Origin: Pseudoalteromonas shioyasakiensis
GTDB taxonomy: Bacteria > Pseudomonadota > Gammaproteobacteria > Enterobacterales > Alteromonadaceae
Direction: 5' to 3'
NCBI RefSeq assembly: GCF_019134595.1
Contig: NZ_CP077770.1
Location: 2,662,501-2,726,500 of the forward strand
DNA length: 64,000 nucleotides
Below, piece by piece: positions 32,904 through 42,478 of the stretch. Both the position numbers and the translations under genes were made by a program. Position 1 is the stretch's first letter, and every line of letters starts with the position of its first letter. The notes under the pieces were generated by a model. That model did no database searches and was not told where the DNA came from. It worked only from the letters and a program-made list of their open reading frames with translations.

Positions 32904-34427
32904 CTACAGTGACGACTCAACTTCATCAAATAAGTCTGTAATTTCTTTTTTCGGCTCAGCAGTTGTAAGGCTAACAACAACAATAGCAATTGTTGATAAA
33001 ATAAAGCCTGGGACAATCTCATAAATGATTGCACTTAATGCTTGGCCATCAATTGTAATTGGCGCGTAAATCCAAAACAGCACTGTTGCAGCACCAACAA
33101 CCATACCACTAATAGCGCCTTGTAAGTTCATACGCTTCCAGTAAAGGCTCAGTAATACGAGTGGACCAAATGCAGCACCAAAACCAGCCCATGCATTACT
33201 CACTAAATCTAAGATAGAGCTATCGCGGTCATAGGCTAGGTAAATAGCAAATAGAGCAACCAAAATAACACTAATACGACCTACTAAAACCAGCTCTTTT
33301 TGAGATGCACTACGGTTTAAGTAAATCTTATAAAAATCTTCGGTTAGTGAGCTTGAACACACTAATAACTGCGATGAGATAGTACTCATAATCGCCGCTA
33401 AAATAGCTGCCAATAAGAAGCCGGCAATTAAAGGATGGAAGATTAGCTCAGACAACACTAAGAAAATCGTTTCTTTATCATCAATTGGCATTTGGTTTTC
33501 AAGCATATAAGCAGCACCAAATAGACCTGTTAGCACAGCACCAATAGCTGAAAGCGTCATCCACGACATACCCACACGACGCATAGTCGGCATATCTTTC
33601 ACAGAGCGCACAGACATGAAACGCACAATAATGTGTGGTTGTCCAAAATAACCAAGGCCCCATGCCATGGCAGAAATAATCGCTATCGTTGAACCACCTG
33701 CAAACCAATCCATCATATTAAGTGCATGAATTTCTGATTCTTTTGGTGAGCTTAATAATAAGTCATAGCGTGCATTTGCAAGTGTATCCATAACTGGCTG
33801 ATCAAGCATGGTAAACGTTGCAATTGGCACAGCCAGCAACGAGATAAACATGATACAGCCTTGTACAAAGTCAGTCAGGCTCACTGCTAAGAAGCCACCA
33901 AACAAGGTATATAACACGACAACACCTGTTGTGATGTACAGACCCATTTCGTAGCTCATATTAAATGAGTTTTCGAACAACTTGCCGCCTGCAACAACAC
34001 CTGATGAGGTATACAAGGTGAAGAAAACAATGATTACAATCGCAGAGATAACACGCAGAATATTCTTATTATCATCAAAGCGGTTCGCGAAGTAATCTGG
34101 AATGGTGATTGAGTCATTCGCCTTTTCTGTGTAAACACGTAAACGAGGCGCGACTAAGAAGTAGTTAGCCCAAGCACCGAGTACTAGACCTATGGCAATC
34201 CAAACCTTGCTTAAACCAAACAAATACATTGCACCCGGTAGACCCATTAGCAGCCAACCACTCATGTCTGATGCGCCAGCTGAAAGCGCAGCAACACTTG
34301 GTGATAAATTACGACCACCTAGCATATAGCCTGATACATCGTCGGTAGATTGCTTATAAGCATACAGCCCAATCCCCAGCATGACGATGAAGTACATTGC
34401 TAACGAAATTATCATTCCTGTTTCCAA
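32904..34427 (-). CDS. putP: PutP, sodium/proline symporter
   Basis: A 507-residue member of the sodium:solute symporter family with about 13 membrane helices. The N-terminal YMLGGRNLSPSVAALSAGASDMSGWLLMGLPGA region (residues about 38-72) is nearly identical to PutP and includes sodium- and proline-binding residues. It imports proline with Na+ for nutrition or osmoprotection. The start is judged to be TTG at 34427, because GGAGG lies 5-6 bases upstream; a TTG at 34439 has no ribosome site. No putA gene is nearby. Confidence 0.92.
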   Translation of the reverse strand: METGMIISLAMYFIVMLGIGLYAYKQSTDDVSGYMLGGRNLSPSVAALSAGASDMSGWLLMGLPGAMYLFGLSKVWIAIGLVLGAWANYFLVAPRLRVYTEKANDSITIPDYFANRFDDNKNILRVISAIVIIVFFTLYTSSGVVAGGKLFENSFNMSYEMGLYITTGVVVLYTLFGGFLAVSLTDFVQGCIMFISLLAVPIATFTMLDQPVMDTLANARYDLLLSSPKESEIHALNMMDWFAGGSTIAIISAMAWGLGYFGQPHIIVRFMSVRSVKDMPTMRRVGMSWMTLSAIGAVLTGLFGAAYMLENQMPIDDKETIFLVLSELIFHPLIAGFLLAAILAAIMSTISSQLLVCSSSLTEDFYKIYLNRSASQKELVLVGRISVILVALFAIYLAYDRDSSILDLVSNAWAGFGAAFGPLVLLSLYWKRMNLQGAISGMVVGAATVLFWIYAPITIDGQALSAIIYEIVPGFILSTIAIVVVSLTTAEPKKEITDLFDEVESSL

Positions 34428-34786
34428 ATTAGCCTCCAAAAGTTGTTTAATGTTGGCTTTTAATCCGAATAATGACTCGCAAGTTATTTAATTTTAAGAC
34501 ATTATTGGGGTAAAAACCGATATCATCCATGACTATAACATGCTTCTGCCCCACAACTCCAATCAAGCCGATCAGTGACAGAGTTTACAATTTCAACCTT
34601 TTTATAACAAAAATATGATATTTAATCGCAAGTTATAGAATTCAATTACAAATTATCCTAGTCTTAAGGTAAAAATAAAATCAGTATTTATCCTCAATAA
34701 TTCGCATTTAATTAATGCTATTTCAGGCACAATGACATATATTGCTGATGGATAAATGAATTAACCGAAGTGGACATGCCAGGACT
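34428..34786. other. AT-rich intergenic region between putP and the EAL-HDOD gene
   Basis: 359 bases without a credible ORF. It must carry the divergent promoters of putP and the EAL-HDOD gene, but no pair of -35/-10 elements stands out. Only the ribosome sites are clear: GGAGG before putP and AGGA just before the ATG at 34787. No RNA-gene structure was seen. Confidence 0.5.
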
Positions 34787-36010
34787 ATGTATTTTTACGC
34801 TGCACGCCAACCTATTTTAGATAAGGAAAAGAAACTTGTCGGCTACGAACTCCTATTTAGGGATGGCGTAGATAACGTGTTTCCAGACATTGATGGCGAT
34901 GAAGCAACATCACGGCTCATTGAAGGTAGTCAGTTTAATTTTGGTTTAGAAGATTTAACGGATAACAAACCAGCTTACATTAATTTCACTTTAGAGACGC
35001 TCCAAAAAGGTTACCCTCTGTTATTGGGCAAAGAGCAAGTCGTTGTCGAAATTCTTGAAACTATTCAACCTGGCAAGCGTTTACTTGCACTGGTTAAAGA
35101 TTTAAAAGAGCGTGGCTATACTCTAGCCCTTGATGATTACATACATCAACCTGTCTGGCGCCATTTTTATCCGTTTATCGATATGATCAAAATTGATTTT
35201 TTAACCACAGACAAAGAGTCAATTGAAGCAGTTATTGAGGCAATAAAACCTCACCCGCACATCAAGTTGCTTGCCGAAAAAGTCGAAACTTACGAGAAAT
35301 ACCAACTTGCTCTAGAAATGGGCTTTAGTTACTTTCAAGGCTTCTTCTTTTCAAAACCTGAGATGGTTCAAAGCAAAACCTTACCGCCCTCAGAGATGGC
35401 CCTTGCCGAGCTATTGTATGAAACGTCAAGCATGGATTTAAACCTCAAAAAAATCACTGAGGTATTCGAGCGTGATGTTAACTTATCTTACAAACTGCTT
35501 CGCTACTCGAATTCAGCTGCTTTTAAACGCCGCGCCGAAATAAGCACGATTAAACAAGCACTTATTGTTTTAGGTAGTGAAGAAATCAAACGTTTCTTAT
35601 CACTTTTATTTGCTGCGCAAGTTGCCGCAGATAAACCTGCTGAGTTAATACGTTTATCACTAACCCGCGCCCGTTTTGCTGAATTACTAGCAATCAGTCA
35701 TGGTAAATTACGTGATACCGGGATGGCATTCTTAACAGGCATGATGTCATTAATGGATGCTATATTGGATGAAGATATGCCAAGCGTAATGGGCAAACTG
35801 CCATTAACGAATGAAATAAAAGGTGCCCTTCTTCATGGTGAAGGTTTGCTGGCAACTTACTTATCACTTGTTAAGTTCTATGAACAGGCAGATTGGGACA
35901 ACGCAAAAGAGATTCAGCAACAGTTAGGGCTCAAACCTGAGGAAGTACCTGATGCTTATCACGATGCTCTAAGTTGGTCTAATGAGCAGATGAGTGTGTT
36001 TGGCGACTAA
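34787..36010 (+). CDS. EAL-HDOD signalling protein (CdgJ/YuxH type)
   Basis: A 407-residue protein. Residues 1-200 are a divergent EAL domain: ARQPILDKEKKLVGYELLFR (ELL for EAL), YINFTLETL, VVVEILETI, ALDDYIHQP (loop changed from DDFGTG), IKIDF, LAEKVET, QGFFFSKP. Most metal-binding positions are kept, but the catalytic loop is altered, so activity is uncertain. Residues 200-400 are an HDOD domain (LNLKKITEVFERDVNLSYKLL, SNSAAFKRRAEISTIKQALI, LGSEEIKRFLSLL), a degenerate HD domain that usually binds proteins. The Vibrio homologue CdgJ influences motility. It stands alone. Confidence 0.88.
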   Translation: MYFYAARQPILDKEKKLVGYELLFRDGVDNVFPDIDGDEATSRLIEGSQFNFGLEDLTDNKPAYINFTLETLQKGYPLLLGKEQVVVEILETIQPGKRLLALVKDLKERGYTLALDDYIHQPVWRHFYPFIDMIKIDFLTTDKESIEAVIEAIKPHPHIKLLAEKVETYEKYQLALEMGFSYFQGFFFSKPEMVQSKTLPPSEMALAELLYETSSMDLNLKKITEVFERDVNLSYKLLRYSNSAAFKRRAEISTIKQALIVLGSEEIKRFLSLLFAAQVAADKPAELIRLSLTRARFAELLAISHGKLRDTGMAFLTGMMSLMDAILDEDMPSVMGKLPLTNEIKGALLHGEGLLATYLSLVKFYEQADWDNAKEIQQQLGLKPEEVPDAYHDALSWSNEQMSVFGD

Positions 36011-36036
36011 TAAATACCAAGCCCTCAATTGATATT

Positions 36037-36065
36037 AAAAATGCCAGCAATTGCTGGCATTTTTA
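36037..36065. terminator. bidirectional rho-independent terminator
   Basis: AAAAATGCCAGCAATTGCTGGCATTTTT, a perfect inverted repeat with A- and T-runs, lies between the convergent EAL-HDOD gene and mlaA. Confidence 0.9.
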
Positions 36066-36069
36066 TGAC

Positions 36070-36801
36070 TTAAAGATTCTCTAAAAAGTCTTCGTCAAAA
36101 TCATCCGTTTCTTTTTCAACTGGCGGATTACCATCATGTAGCTCATATAATTGACGCTGGAAGTAAATATCCTTCACGAAAATATATGGGTCTAACGACT
36201 CATTTAATAGGCTCTCTTGTGGCATTAATGAAGCACGGGCCTCAACCGCTTTCAGCGCGAAGACTAGTATTGTCTGTGGTGTCGTTAACGTGATTTCAGG
36301 TAAGACAAAGTTATCTACCACATCACCAGTTAGGTTTCGTGCTGTACTTGGTCCCATACCCGGGATCATCAAATAAGCGCCATCACCTACACCCCATACA
36401 CCTAGAGTTTGGCCAAAGTCCTCATCGACAATTTCTAAACCCAGCGATGAAGCGACATCAAAAAAACCGAGTAGACCAACCGTAGAGTTCACTAAAAAGC
36501 GCGCCAAGCTAATACCCATATTGCCAGGTTTACCTTGCAGGCCAGCATTGACCATATCCGTTGGTGCAGTGATGTTATCGGTAAAATTAACAATGCTGCG
36601 TCTTACTGGTGTTGGCGTTACTGTAACGTAGCCAACAGCTGCTGGGCGAAGAATATAAGCGTCAAGCACGTCCATATTAAAATCATACATAGGACGGTTG
36701 AACGACTGTAATGGGTCTCGCTCATCCGCTTTTTCTTCAGGTATTTGTGCGCATCCTGCAAGCACTACAAAAAAGATAAAAAATATACTGTGCCTAAACA
36801 T
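36070..36801 (-). CDS. mlaA: MlaA (VacJ), outer-membrane lipid asymmetry lipoprotein
   Basis: A 243-residue lipoprotein. The signal ends in the lipobox LAGC with C17 as the lipid-bearing residue. The MlaA domain is clear: DPLQSFNRPMYDFNMDVLD, NFTDNITAPTDMVNAGLQGK, ARFLVNSTVGLLGFFDVAS, EDFGQTLGVWGVGDGAYLMIPGMGPS. MlaA removes misplaced phospholipids from the outer leaflet of the outer membrane and passes them to MlaC and the MlaFEDB transporter, none of which is here. The gene starts only 9 bases after ccmI with an AAGGA ribosome site, so it is probably co-transcribed with the ccm operon. The acidic C-terminus (DDFDEDFLENL) is extra. Confidence 0.92.
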   Translation of the reverse strand: MFRHSIFFIFFVVLAGCAQIPEEKADERDPLQSFNRPMYDFNMDVLDAYILRPAAVGYVTVTPTPVRRSIVNFTDNITAPTDMVNAGLQGKPGNMGISLARFLVNSTVGLLGFFDVASSLGLEIVDEDFGQTLGVWGVGDGAYLMIPGMGPSTARNLTGDVVDNFVLPEITLTTPQTILVFALKAVEARASLMPQESLLNESLDPYIFVKDIYFQRQLYELHDGNPPVEKETDDFDEDFLENL

Positions 36802-36810
36802 CGGCTATCC

Positions 36811-38073
36811 TTAAGGTATTAACTCATTAATTAGCAACGAATATTCTTTTACGTTTGCACGCTCTAAAACATCCGACTTGCCTTCCAACTCGCCGCTAGA
36901 AGTTACCACAGTTGCATCTTTTGATAAACGCGCAGTTAAAATAATTTTATCGACACTTGATAGGTTCAAACCTTCAACCATGGCATTTGTATCACTCAAC
37001 GTCACGGTTAACGGAAAGCTATATTCGGTCATTTTTACCACAGCTAATGGCATTTGTGGACCACTGGCTGCTTTTGCAAAAACGAATAACGTGCCGTTTT
37101 GTGGCTGCGAATCTGCAAGTGCAGAGTCTAAATCAACAGTGATGCTAATTTCACTGCTTGAAGCTTCTGCGAGTTTTGTATTTGTAACTTGCTGCTCATT
37201 ATTTAAATGGGCATCAATTTCAGCAATACGCTCTGCAATCATGCTATAACGCGGGTCATTTTGCTGCATACTTGCAAGCAGTACTTCAAACGCCGTTTTT
37301 GCTTGCAGCCAATCTTTACGCTCATAAGCAATTAGGGCTAGCAATGAGATAGCATCAATATTGGTCGGCTCTGCTTTCAACACTCTCGATAACATAGTCG
37401 CGGCACGAGACATATTCGCATCACTGCCTTCCATTAGCAGGACTTGCGAGTAGCTGATCAGCACTTGCTTGTTATCTGGGTTCATTTTAAGAACCTTATC
37501 AAATGACTGCATTGCCATATCAAATTCATTTAATGACATCGCAACACGACCTAGCAGCATCCACGCCACTTCATCATCACCACTTTGATCAAGCTTGGTA
37601 CGCAATGCTAAAGCAAATGCTTGCAGCTCATTCGGTGTTAACGGCTCACCATCTTGCATTACGGCACGCTCACCATACGCCTTAAGGTTTGCCATCGCGT
37701 CATGCCAGCCTTTAATTTGCTGCTGACTACCCGTGTAGCCATAAAAGATAGCCGTTAAAACAATTAAAAAGCCTGCGCCAGTAAGGGCAAAAATACGGTT
37801 GTTACCTTTACTATTTAGCGCTTTTTCTGGAGACAACTCATTGAGTAAACGACGCTTTTGTTCGATAACTGACTCATCGTGCATTTGTGCATCAATACGC
37901 TGGTTATCTAAGTCAGCTTTAAGCTCGTCTAAACGTTGATGATAAATTCGGATTAACTCCGAGTTTGCATTGTGATCAAGGCGTTGAATACGTTCGCGTT
38001 TAAAAAACGGAACGACAACAAATAGCAATGCAACCAGTGTGAGTAAAACAAAAGAAGCCCACATTAATGCCAT
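36811..38073 (-). CDS. ccmI: CcmI, cytochrome c biogenesis TPR protein
   Basis: A 420-residue protein with two N-terminal membrane helices (about residues 4-22 and 95-115), the charged linker between them, and a tetratricopeptide region (VAWMLLGRVAMSLNEFDMAM, FDKVLKMNPDNKQVLISYSQ, AISLLALIAYERKDWLQAKT). The end (about 300-420) is a beta-rich domain. CcmI holds apocytochrome c in the periplasm for haem attachment. It is the ninth gene of the ccm operon and starts directly after ccmH. Confidence 0.9.
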   Translation of the reverse strand: MALMWASFVLLTLVALLFVVVPFFKRERIQRLDHNANSELIRIYHQRLDELKADLDNQRIDAQMHDESVIEQKRRLLNELSPEKALNSKGNNRIFALTGAGFLIVLTAIFYGYTGSQQQIKGWHDAMANLKAYGERAVMQDGEPLTPNELQAFALALRTKLDQSGDDEVAWMLLGRVAMSLNEFDMAMQSFDKVLKMNPDNKQVLISYSQVLLMEGSDANMSRAATMLSRVLKAEPTNIDAISLLALIAYERKDWLQAKTAFEVLLASMQQNDPRYSMIAERIAEIDAHLNNEQQVTNTKLAEASSSEISITVDLDSALADSQPQNGTLFVFAKAASGPQMPLAVVKMTEYSFPLTVTLSDTNAMVEGLNLSSVDKIILTARLSKDATVVTSSGELEGKSDVLERANVKEYSLLINELIP

Positions 38074-38535
38074 CTAGCTTTGCTCCTGACGTTGATTTTG
38101 TTCAATTAACTTTGCAAGCAGTGCCTCGTCTTGCTCTGTCCATGTTTGTTTTACAGATGCCTTACGTTGGCGTAAAACAATAAAGCCAAAGCCAAGTACC
38201 ACAATTAATACTGGCAATACCCATAACACTAAGGTTGCTGGTGTTACTGGTGGATCGTAATGTACGAAGTAACCGTAACGGTCAATCATATAATCGATGA
38301 CTTCATCTTTGCTTTTGCCATCTTTCACCAGCGTTAACACTTTGTCACGTAAGTCTTTGGCTACAACGGCGTCTGAATCGGCAATGTTCTGGTTTTGACA
38401 TTTAGGGCAACGCAGCTCTTTGGTTAGTTCACTAAAGCGAACAGCTTGCTCTTTATCATCAAATTGATACTTGTCTTGCTCTGCAAATGCGCTAAACGTG
38501 ATGAGCAAACTTGCTAAAAAAATCACGAGTCTCAT
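38074..38535 (-). CDS. ccmH: CcmH, apocytochrome thiol oxidoreductase
   Basis: A 153-residue protein with a signal peptide (MRLVIFLASLLITFSAFA), the redox motif LRCPKCQNQNIADSDA with C43 and C46, and one C-terminal membrane helix (about 102-121). It reduces the haem-binding cysteines of apocytochrome c. I chose ATG 38535, which overlaps the ccmG stop as TAATG; a longer in-frame start at 38577 would lie inside ccmG. Here CcmH is the short single-domain form and CcmI is separate, unlike the fused Escherichia coli CcmH. Confidence 0.92.
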   Translation of the reverse strand: MRLVIFLASLLITFSAFAEQDKYQFDDKEQAVRFSELTKELRCPKCQNQNIADSDAVVAKDLRDKVLTLVKDGKSKDEVIDYMIDRYGYFVHYDPPVTPATLVLWVLPVLIVVLGFGFIVLRQRKASVKQTWTEQDEALLAKLIEQNQRQEQS

Positions 38536-39104
38536 TACTGTAACTCCTGCATTAACGGTGCGAATTTGGCTCGCCACACACGCGGATTAATATCGCCGGT
38601 ATGGTGTAGCAAAATAGTGCCTTGCTTATCGACTAAAAAGGTCTCTGGTGCGCCAGACACACCTAAATCAAGGGCTAATGTGCGTTTTAAATCTAAGATA
38701 TTAAATTGATATGGGTCGCCAGCACGATTAAGCATGCTAGTGACATCTTCGCGTAGTGCGTTAATATCAAACTGACCATCAAAGTCAGGGTCATAGCCTT
38801 GCTCGTAGTATAAGCCAACAATCTTAACGCCCTGCTCTCTAAGCTCGGTTAAATAGCCTAACTCAGCTAAACAGGTCGGGCACCATGTGCCCCACACATT
38901 TAGTAAGTAAACTTCACCTTTTAAATCATTATCTGCCCAACGCTTTGACTCATCCATCAAATCTGGCAGATTAAAAGCTGGCATAGCCTGCCCAATACGC
39001 CCTGTTTGCAGCTCACGCGGGTTAGCAAACAAGCCTTGATATAAAAACACACACAGTAAAACGAAAACCAGTAAAGGTGCTAGTGCGAGTAGTTTACGGT
39101 TCAT
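38535..39104 (-). CDS. ccmG: CcmG (DsbE), thioredoxin-like thiol:disulfide protein
   Basis: A 189-residue periplasmic thioredoxin anchored by an N-terminal helix (residues 4-25). The active site is NVWGTWCPTCLAE with C75 and C78, and the cis-proline loop GVSGAPETFLVD and the GDINPRVW end are typical. It keeps CcmH and apocytochrome thiols reduced. The start overlaps ccmF by 4 bases and its stop shares a base with ccmH. Confidence 0.93.
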   Translation of the reverse strand: MNRKLLALAPLLVFVLLCVFLYQGLFANPRELQTGRIGQAMPAFNLPDLMDESKRWADNDLKGEVYLLNVWGTWCPTCLAELGYLTELREQGVKIVGLYYEQGYDPDFDGQFDINALREDVTSMLNRAGDPYQFNILDLKRTLALDLGVSGAPETFLVDKQGTILLHHTGDINPRVWRAKFAPLMQELQ

Positions 39105-41056
39105 GCTGAAGCCTCCTGCTTAGTCGATTTTTGGCGGTAGCGTTTATCACCAAGCACTAAAAAGCCTGCCAGTGAAATCAAGATACCACCGAGCCACATC
39201 CAACGAACATAAGGCTTATGGTAAATACGTAAAGACCACGCACCTTGGCTTAATTGCTCACCAAGCGCTAGATATAAGTCACGTGTGAAGCCTGCATCAA
39301 CAGCCGCTTCAGTCATAAACTGCATACCAATGTCATAACGGCGTTTTTCAGCATGTAAAACGGTTACTTGTTTATCGTTTTTCAGCACTGTGACAACACC
39401 AGCATGGCCACTATAGTTTGCGCCGCGGATAGACTTAACACCATCAAAACGATACTGGTATTCATTTAACGCCACAGTGTCACCCGGCTTCATTGATACA
39501 TCACGCTCTACTGAATAAGCAGAGGTTAACGTTACACCTGCAATCACGAACGCTAAACCAACGTGGCCTAAAACCATCGCCCAATAGCTTAGCCCTAAAC
39601 GTTTAAAGCCTTCGCCTAAGGTTTTGTGAATAGTTACTTTTGCCGCTAAATCAACCACTGTAGTAACAACAATCCATACCGCTAGCGCAGTTGCAATAAA
39701 TGTAATAGGCGCAATTACATCGTAACTTGAATATAACCACGCTGCCGTAGCCACGAGACTAACTACAGCCGATAGTGCAAACTTGTTTTGCAACATCGAC
39801 CACTTGTTTTGTTTCCAACGTAACAGCGGACCCATACCCATTAAAATGGCAAACGGTACCAGTAAAATAGCAAACATCTTATTGAAGAACGGCTCACCAA
39901 TCGAAATGCTACCTAAGCCAAGTTCTTTGTGGATCATTGGCAGTAATGTACCTAGCAATACAATCAGCGTTGCCACAACTAAGAAAATATTATTTAGCCA
40001 AAGCACAACTTCACGTGAGGCAAACTTATAACGGCCTTCACTTTTCACCTGTGAAACGCGTAATGCATAAAGCGATAAACCACCACCAACGACCATGGCT
40101 AAGAAAGCTAAAATAAACATACCGCGGTTAGGATCTGAGGCAAAAGCATGCACAGATACTATGATACCCGAGCGAACAATAAAGGTACCCAGTAAGCTTA
40201 ACGAAAATGCTGCAATAGCCAACAATACGGTCCACGACTTAAACACACCACGCTTTTCGGTGGTTGATAATGAGTGCAGCAATGCTGTTGCCACAAGCCA
40301 TGGCATTAATGATGCGTTTTCAACTGGATCCCAGAACCACCAGCCACCCCAGCCAAGTTCTGAGTATGCCCACCAACTACCAATGGTAATACCGAGTGTT
40401 AAAAAGCCCCATGCTGTCATAGTCCAAGGACGAGACCACTTAGCCCAAGTATTATCAAGCTTACCTGTAAGTAACGCTGCAATAGCAAATGAGAACGACA
40501 CAGATAAACCCACATAGCCCATATAAAGCAATGGCGGGTGAATGATCATACCCGGGTCTTGCAATAACGGGTTTAAATCGCGACCTTCAACAGGGAAATA
40601 AGGCAATAAGCGCTCAAATGGGCTCGACATTAATAAGGTGTATAACATAAAGCCAACACCTAAAAAGCCTAGTACACCCAGTACACGAGCACGTAATACC
40701 CAAGGTAATGATTGCGAACGCATAGCAACTACAGCGGTCCAACCCGCTTGCATTACTAACCAGAGTAAAATTGCCCCTTCATGACCACCCCATGTCGAGG
40801 TTATCTTGTAGTACCAAGGTAAGGTGCTACTTGAGTGATAAGCAACATACGAAACAGTAAAGTCGTCGGTTAAACTGGCATAAACAAGTGCAGCAAAAGA
40901 CAAAAGTACAAATACGAATTGTCCAATTGCCAGTGATGGGGCGGCACGCATTAAACGTAAATTGCCGGTATGCGCGCCCCACAAAGGAAAAATACACAAT
41001 AGAACACTGAGCACCATGGCCAGTGTTAAAGAAAAATAACCGAGTTCTGGGATCAT
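39101..41056 (-). CDS. ccmF: CcmF, haem lyase subunit
   Basis: A 651-residue polytopic protein with about 15 membrane helices. The tryptophan-rich WWD motif GWGGWWFWDPVENASLMPW is present, as are the flanking conserved His-containing loops (MIIHPPLLYMGY and GTLLPMIHKELG). CcmF takes haem from CcmE and joins it to apocytochrome with CcmH and CcmI. The length is normal. It starts one base after ccmE and overlaps ccmG by 4 bases. Confidence 0.95.
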   Translation of the reverse strand: MIPELGYFSLTLAMVLSVLLCIFPLWGAHTGNLRLMRAAPSLAIGQFVFVLLSFAALVYASLTDDFTVSYVAYHSSSTLPWYYKITSTWGGHEGAILLWLVMQAGWTAVVAMRSQSLPWVLRARVLGVLGFLGVGFMLYTLLMSSPFERLLPYFPVEGRDLNPLLQDPGMIIHPPLLYMGYVGLSVSFSFAIAALLTGKLDNTWAKWSRPWTMTAWGFLTLGITIGSWWAYSELGWGGWWFWDPVENASLMPWLVATALLHSLSTTEKRGVFKSWTVLLAIAAFSLSLLGTFIVRSGIIVSVHAFASDPNRGMFILAFLAMVVGGGLSLYALRVSQVKSEGRYKFASREVVLWLNNIFLVVATLIVLLGTLLPMIHKELGLGSISIGEPFFNKMFAILLVPFAILMGMGPLLRWKQNKWSMLQNKFALSAVVSLVATAAWLYSSYDVIAPITFIATALAVWIVVTTVVDLAAKVTIHKTLGEGFKRLGLSYWAMVLGHVGLAFVIAGVTLTSAYSVERDVSMKPGDTVALNEYQYRFDGVKSIRGANYSGHAGVVTVLKNDKQVTVLHAEKRRYDIGMQFMTEAAVDAGFTRDLYLALGEQLSQGAWSLRIYHKPYVRWMWLGGILISLAGFLVLGDKRYRQKSTKQEASA

Positions 41057-41057
41057 A

Positions 41058-41537
41058 TTAATTGCCGTTATCTAAGTTATACGTCGGTTTTTCGTGCTTG
41101 ATACCCTTCACAGCTTCAGCAACTTCTGCAGGCATGTACTCTTCATCATGCTTTGCAAGTACTTCAAAGGCATCAATTTCATTGGCTTTAACTAGCACGC
41201 CCTGCGCCACAATCCCTTGGCCTTCACGGAATAAGTCCGGCAAAATCCCTTGATAATTAATTGTCACCATAGGGCCTTTATCAATCAGTTTAAAGCTTAC
41301 CTTTAAGCTTGATTCGTCACGAACAACTGAGCCAGGTACAACCATGCCGCCAATACGTAGCTTCTGACCAATATGCGGTTTTTCTTTGTTTGGTCCTTTA
41401 CCCTCAACAAGTTCACTTGGGGTATAGAATAAATTGATGTTTTCTTGCAGTGCGTATAGCACTAAACCAATCGTTGCACCCACACCAAAAATAATGGCTA
41501 CAACAGCTAATAAACGTTTTTTACGTCTTGGATTCAT
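41058..41537 (-). CDS. ccmE: CcmE, periplasmic haem chaperone
   Basis: A 159-residue protein with one N-terminal membrane helix (about 9-29) and a beta-barrel domain. The haem-binding His is H130 in [10 protein letters not shown], with the following Tyr also conserved. CcmE carries haem covalently from CcmC to CcmF. Its start overlaps ccmD by 4 bases. Confidence 0.95.
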   Translation of the reverse strand: MNPRRKKRLLAVVAIIFGVGATIGLVLYALQENINLFYTPSELVEGKGPNKEKPHIGQKLRIGGMVVPGSVVRDESSLKVSFKLIDKGPMVTINYQGILPDLFREGQGIVAQGVLVKANEIDAFEVLAKHDEEYMPAEVAEAVKGIKHEKPTYNLDNGN

Positions 41538-41737
41538 TGCCCTGCCTCTTGCTTCGCTTTCTTAATGCGCTCTTCACGTTGTGCTTGCTGCTTTACTGAA
41601 GAGAAAATACGTTTTGTATCGTTTAACGAACTAAATAAAATACCAAGTAAAATTAATGCACAGCTACCAAAAGACAACCATACATAAAAGCCATAGCCAC
41701 CCATGGCAATAAAATCTGCAAAAGAATCAAACTGCAT
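41534..41737 (-). CDS. ccmD: CcmD, haem exporter accessory protein
   Basis: A 67-residue protein with one membrane helix (about residues 15-37, [20 protein letters not shown]) and a charged cytoplasmic tail rich in Arg and Lys. CcmD holds holo-CcmE release and the CcmABC transporter together. Identity rests on size, the GGYGFYVW start of the helix and position between ccmC and ccmE. Confidence 0.9.
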   Translation of the reverse strand: MQFDSFADFIAMGGYGFYVWLSFGSCALILLGILFSSLNDTKRIFSSVKQQAQREERIKKAKQEAGQ

Positions 41738-41739
41738 GA

Positions 41740-42477
41740 TTAACCTCGCTCAACCATATCACGCACCCAAGGGCGATGCTTATCACGTTGGAGAATTTCG
41801 TTTTTAAGACGGATTAACGTCACCACACCAACAAAACCTGCAAACGCAACAATGTTAACCATTAATGGCCAAAACATGCTTGGATCAATAGCTTTAGTAT
41901 CAAACTTTGTAATGGTTGCACCTTGATGCAAGGTATTCCACCACTCCACCGAGAAGTGAATAATCGGTAAGTTGATAACCCCAACAATGGCTAAGATACA
42001 AGCAGCACGCCCCGCTGCTTTCTTATCTTCAAAAGCATGATAAAGCGATAACACACCAAGGTATAAAAATAACAGAATTAACTCAGAGGTAAGACGTGCA
42101 TCCCACACCCACCATGCGCCCCACATAGGTTTACCCCATGCTGCACCGGTAATTAATGCTATCGCTGTCACACATGCCCCGACAGGTGCAATTGCAATCA
42201 CTGCAAGTTCTGCATTACGTAATTGCCATACTAGTGCGATCACTGCTGCAATCGCCATAGAAGAGTAAGCGCCCATAGATAAAATAGCTGAAGGCACATG
42301 GATAAAAATAATTCGGTAGCTGTCTTTTTGTTGGTAATCGGCTGGGGCATAAGCAAGCCCCCAGACCCATCCAACAATCATACAAACCACCGTAACGACG
42401 GCGAAATAAGGCAGTAAGGTGTTACACAATTGGTAAGCACGATCTGCTTTTGCGTAGGGATGTAACCACTTCCACAT
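41740..42477 (-). CDS. ccmC: CcmC, haem transfer protein
   Basis: A 245-residue protein with six membrane helices and the WWD motif in GKPMWGAWWVWDARLTSE; conserved His residues are in IFIHVPSA and PIIHFSVEWW. CcmC attaches haem to CcmE. It follows ccmB by one base and precedes ccmD by two. Confidence 0.95.
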   Translation of the reverse strand: MWKWLHPYAKADRAYQLCNTLLPYFAVVTVVCMIVGWVWGLAYAPADYQQKDSYRIIFIHVPSAILSMGAYSSMAIAAVIALVWQLRNAELAVIAIAPVGACVTAIALITGAAWGKPMWGAWWVWDARLTSELILLFLYLGVLSLYHAFEDKKAAGRAACILAIVGVINLPIIHFSVEWWNTLHQGATITKFDTKAIDPSMFWPLMVNIVAFAGFVGVVTLIRLKNEILQRDKHRPWVRDMVERG

Positions 42478-42478
42478 A

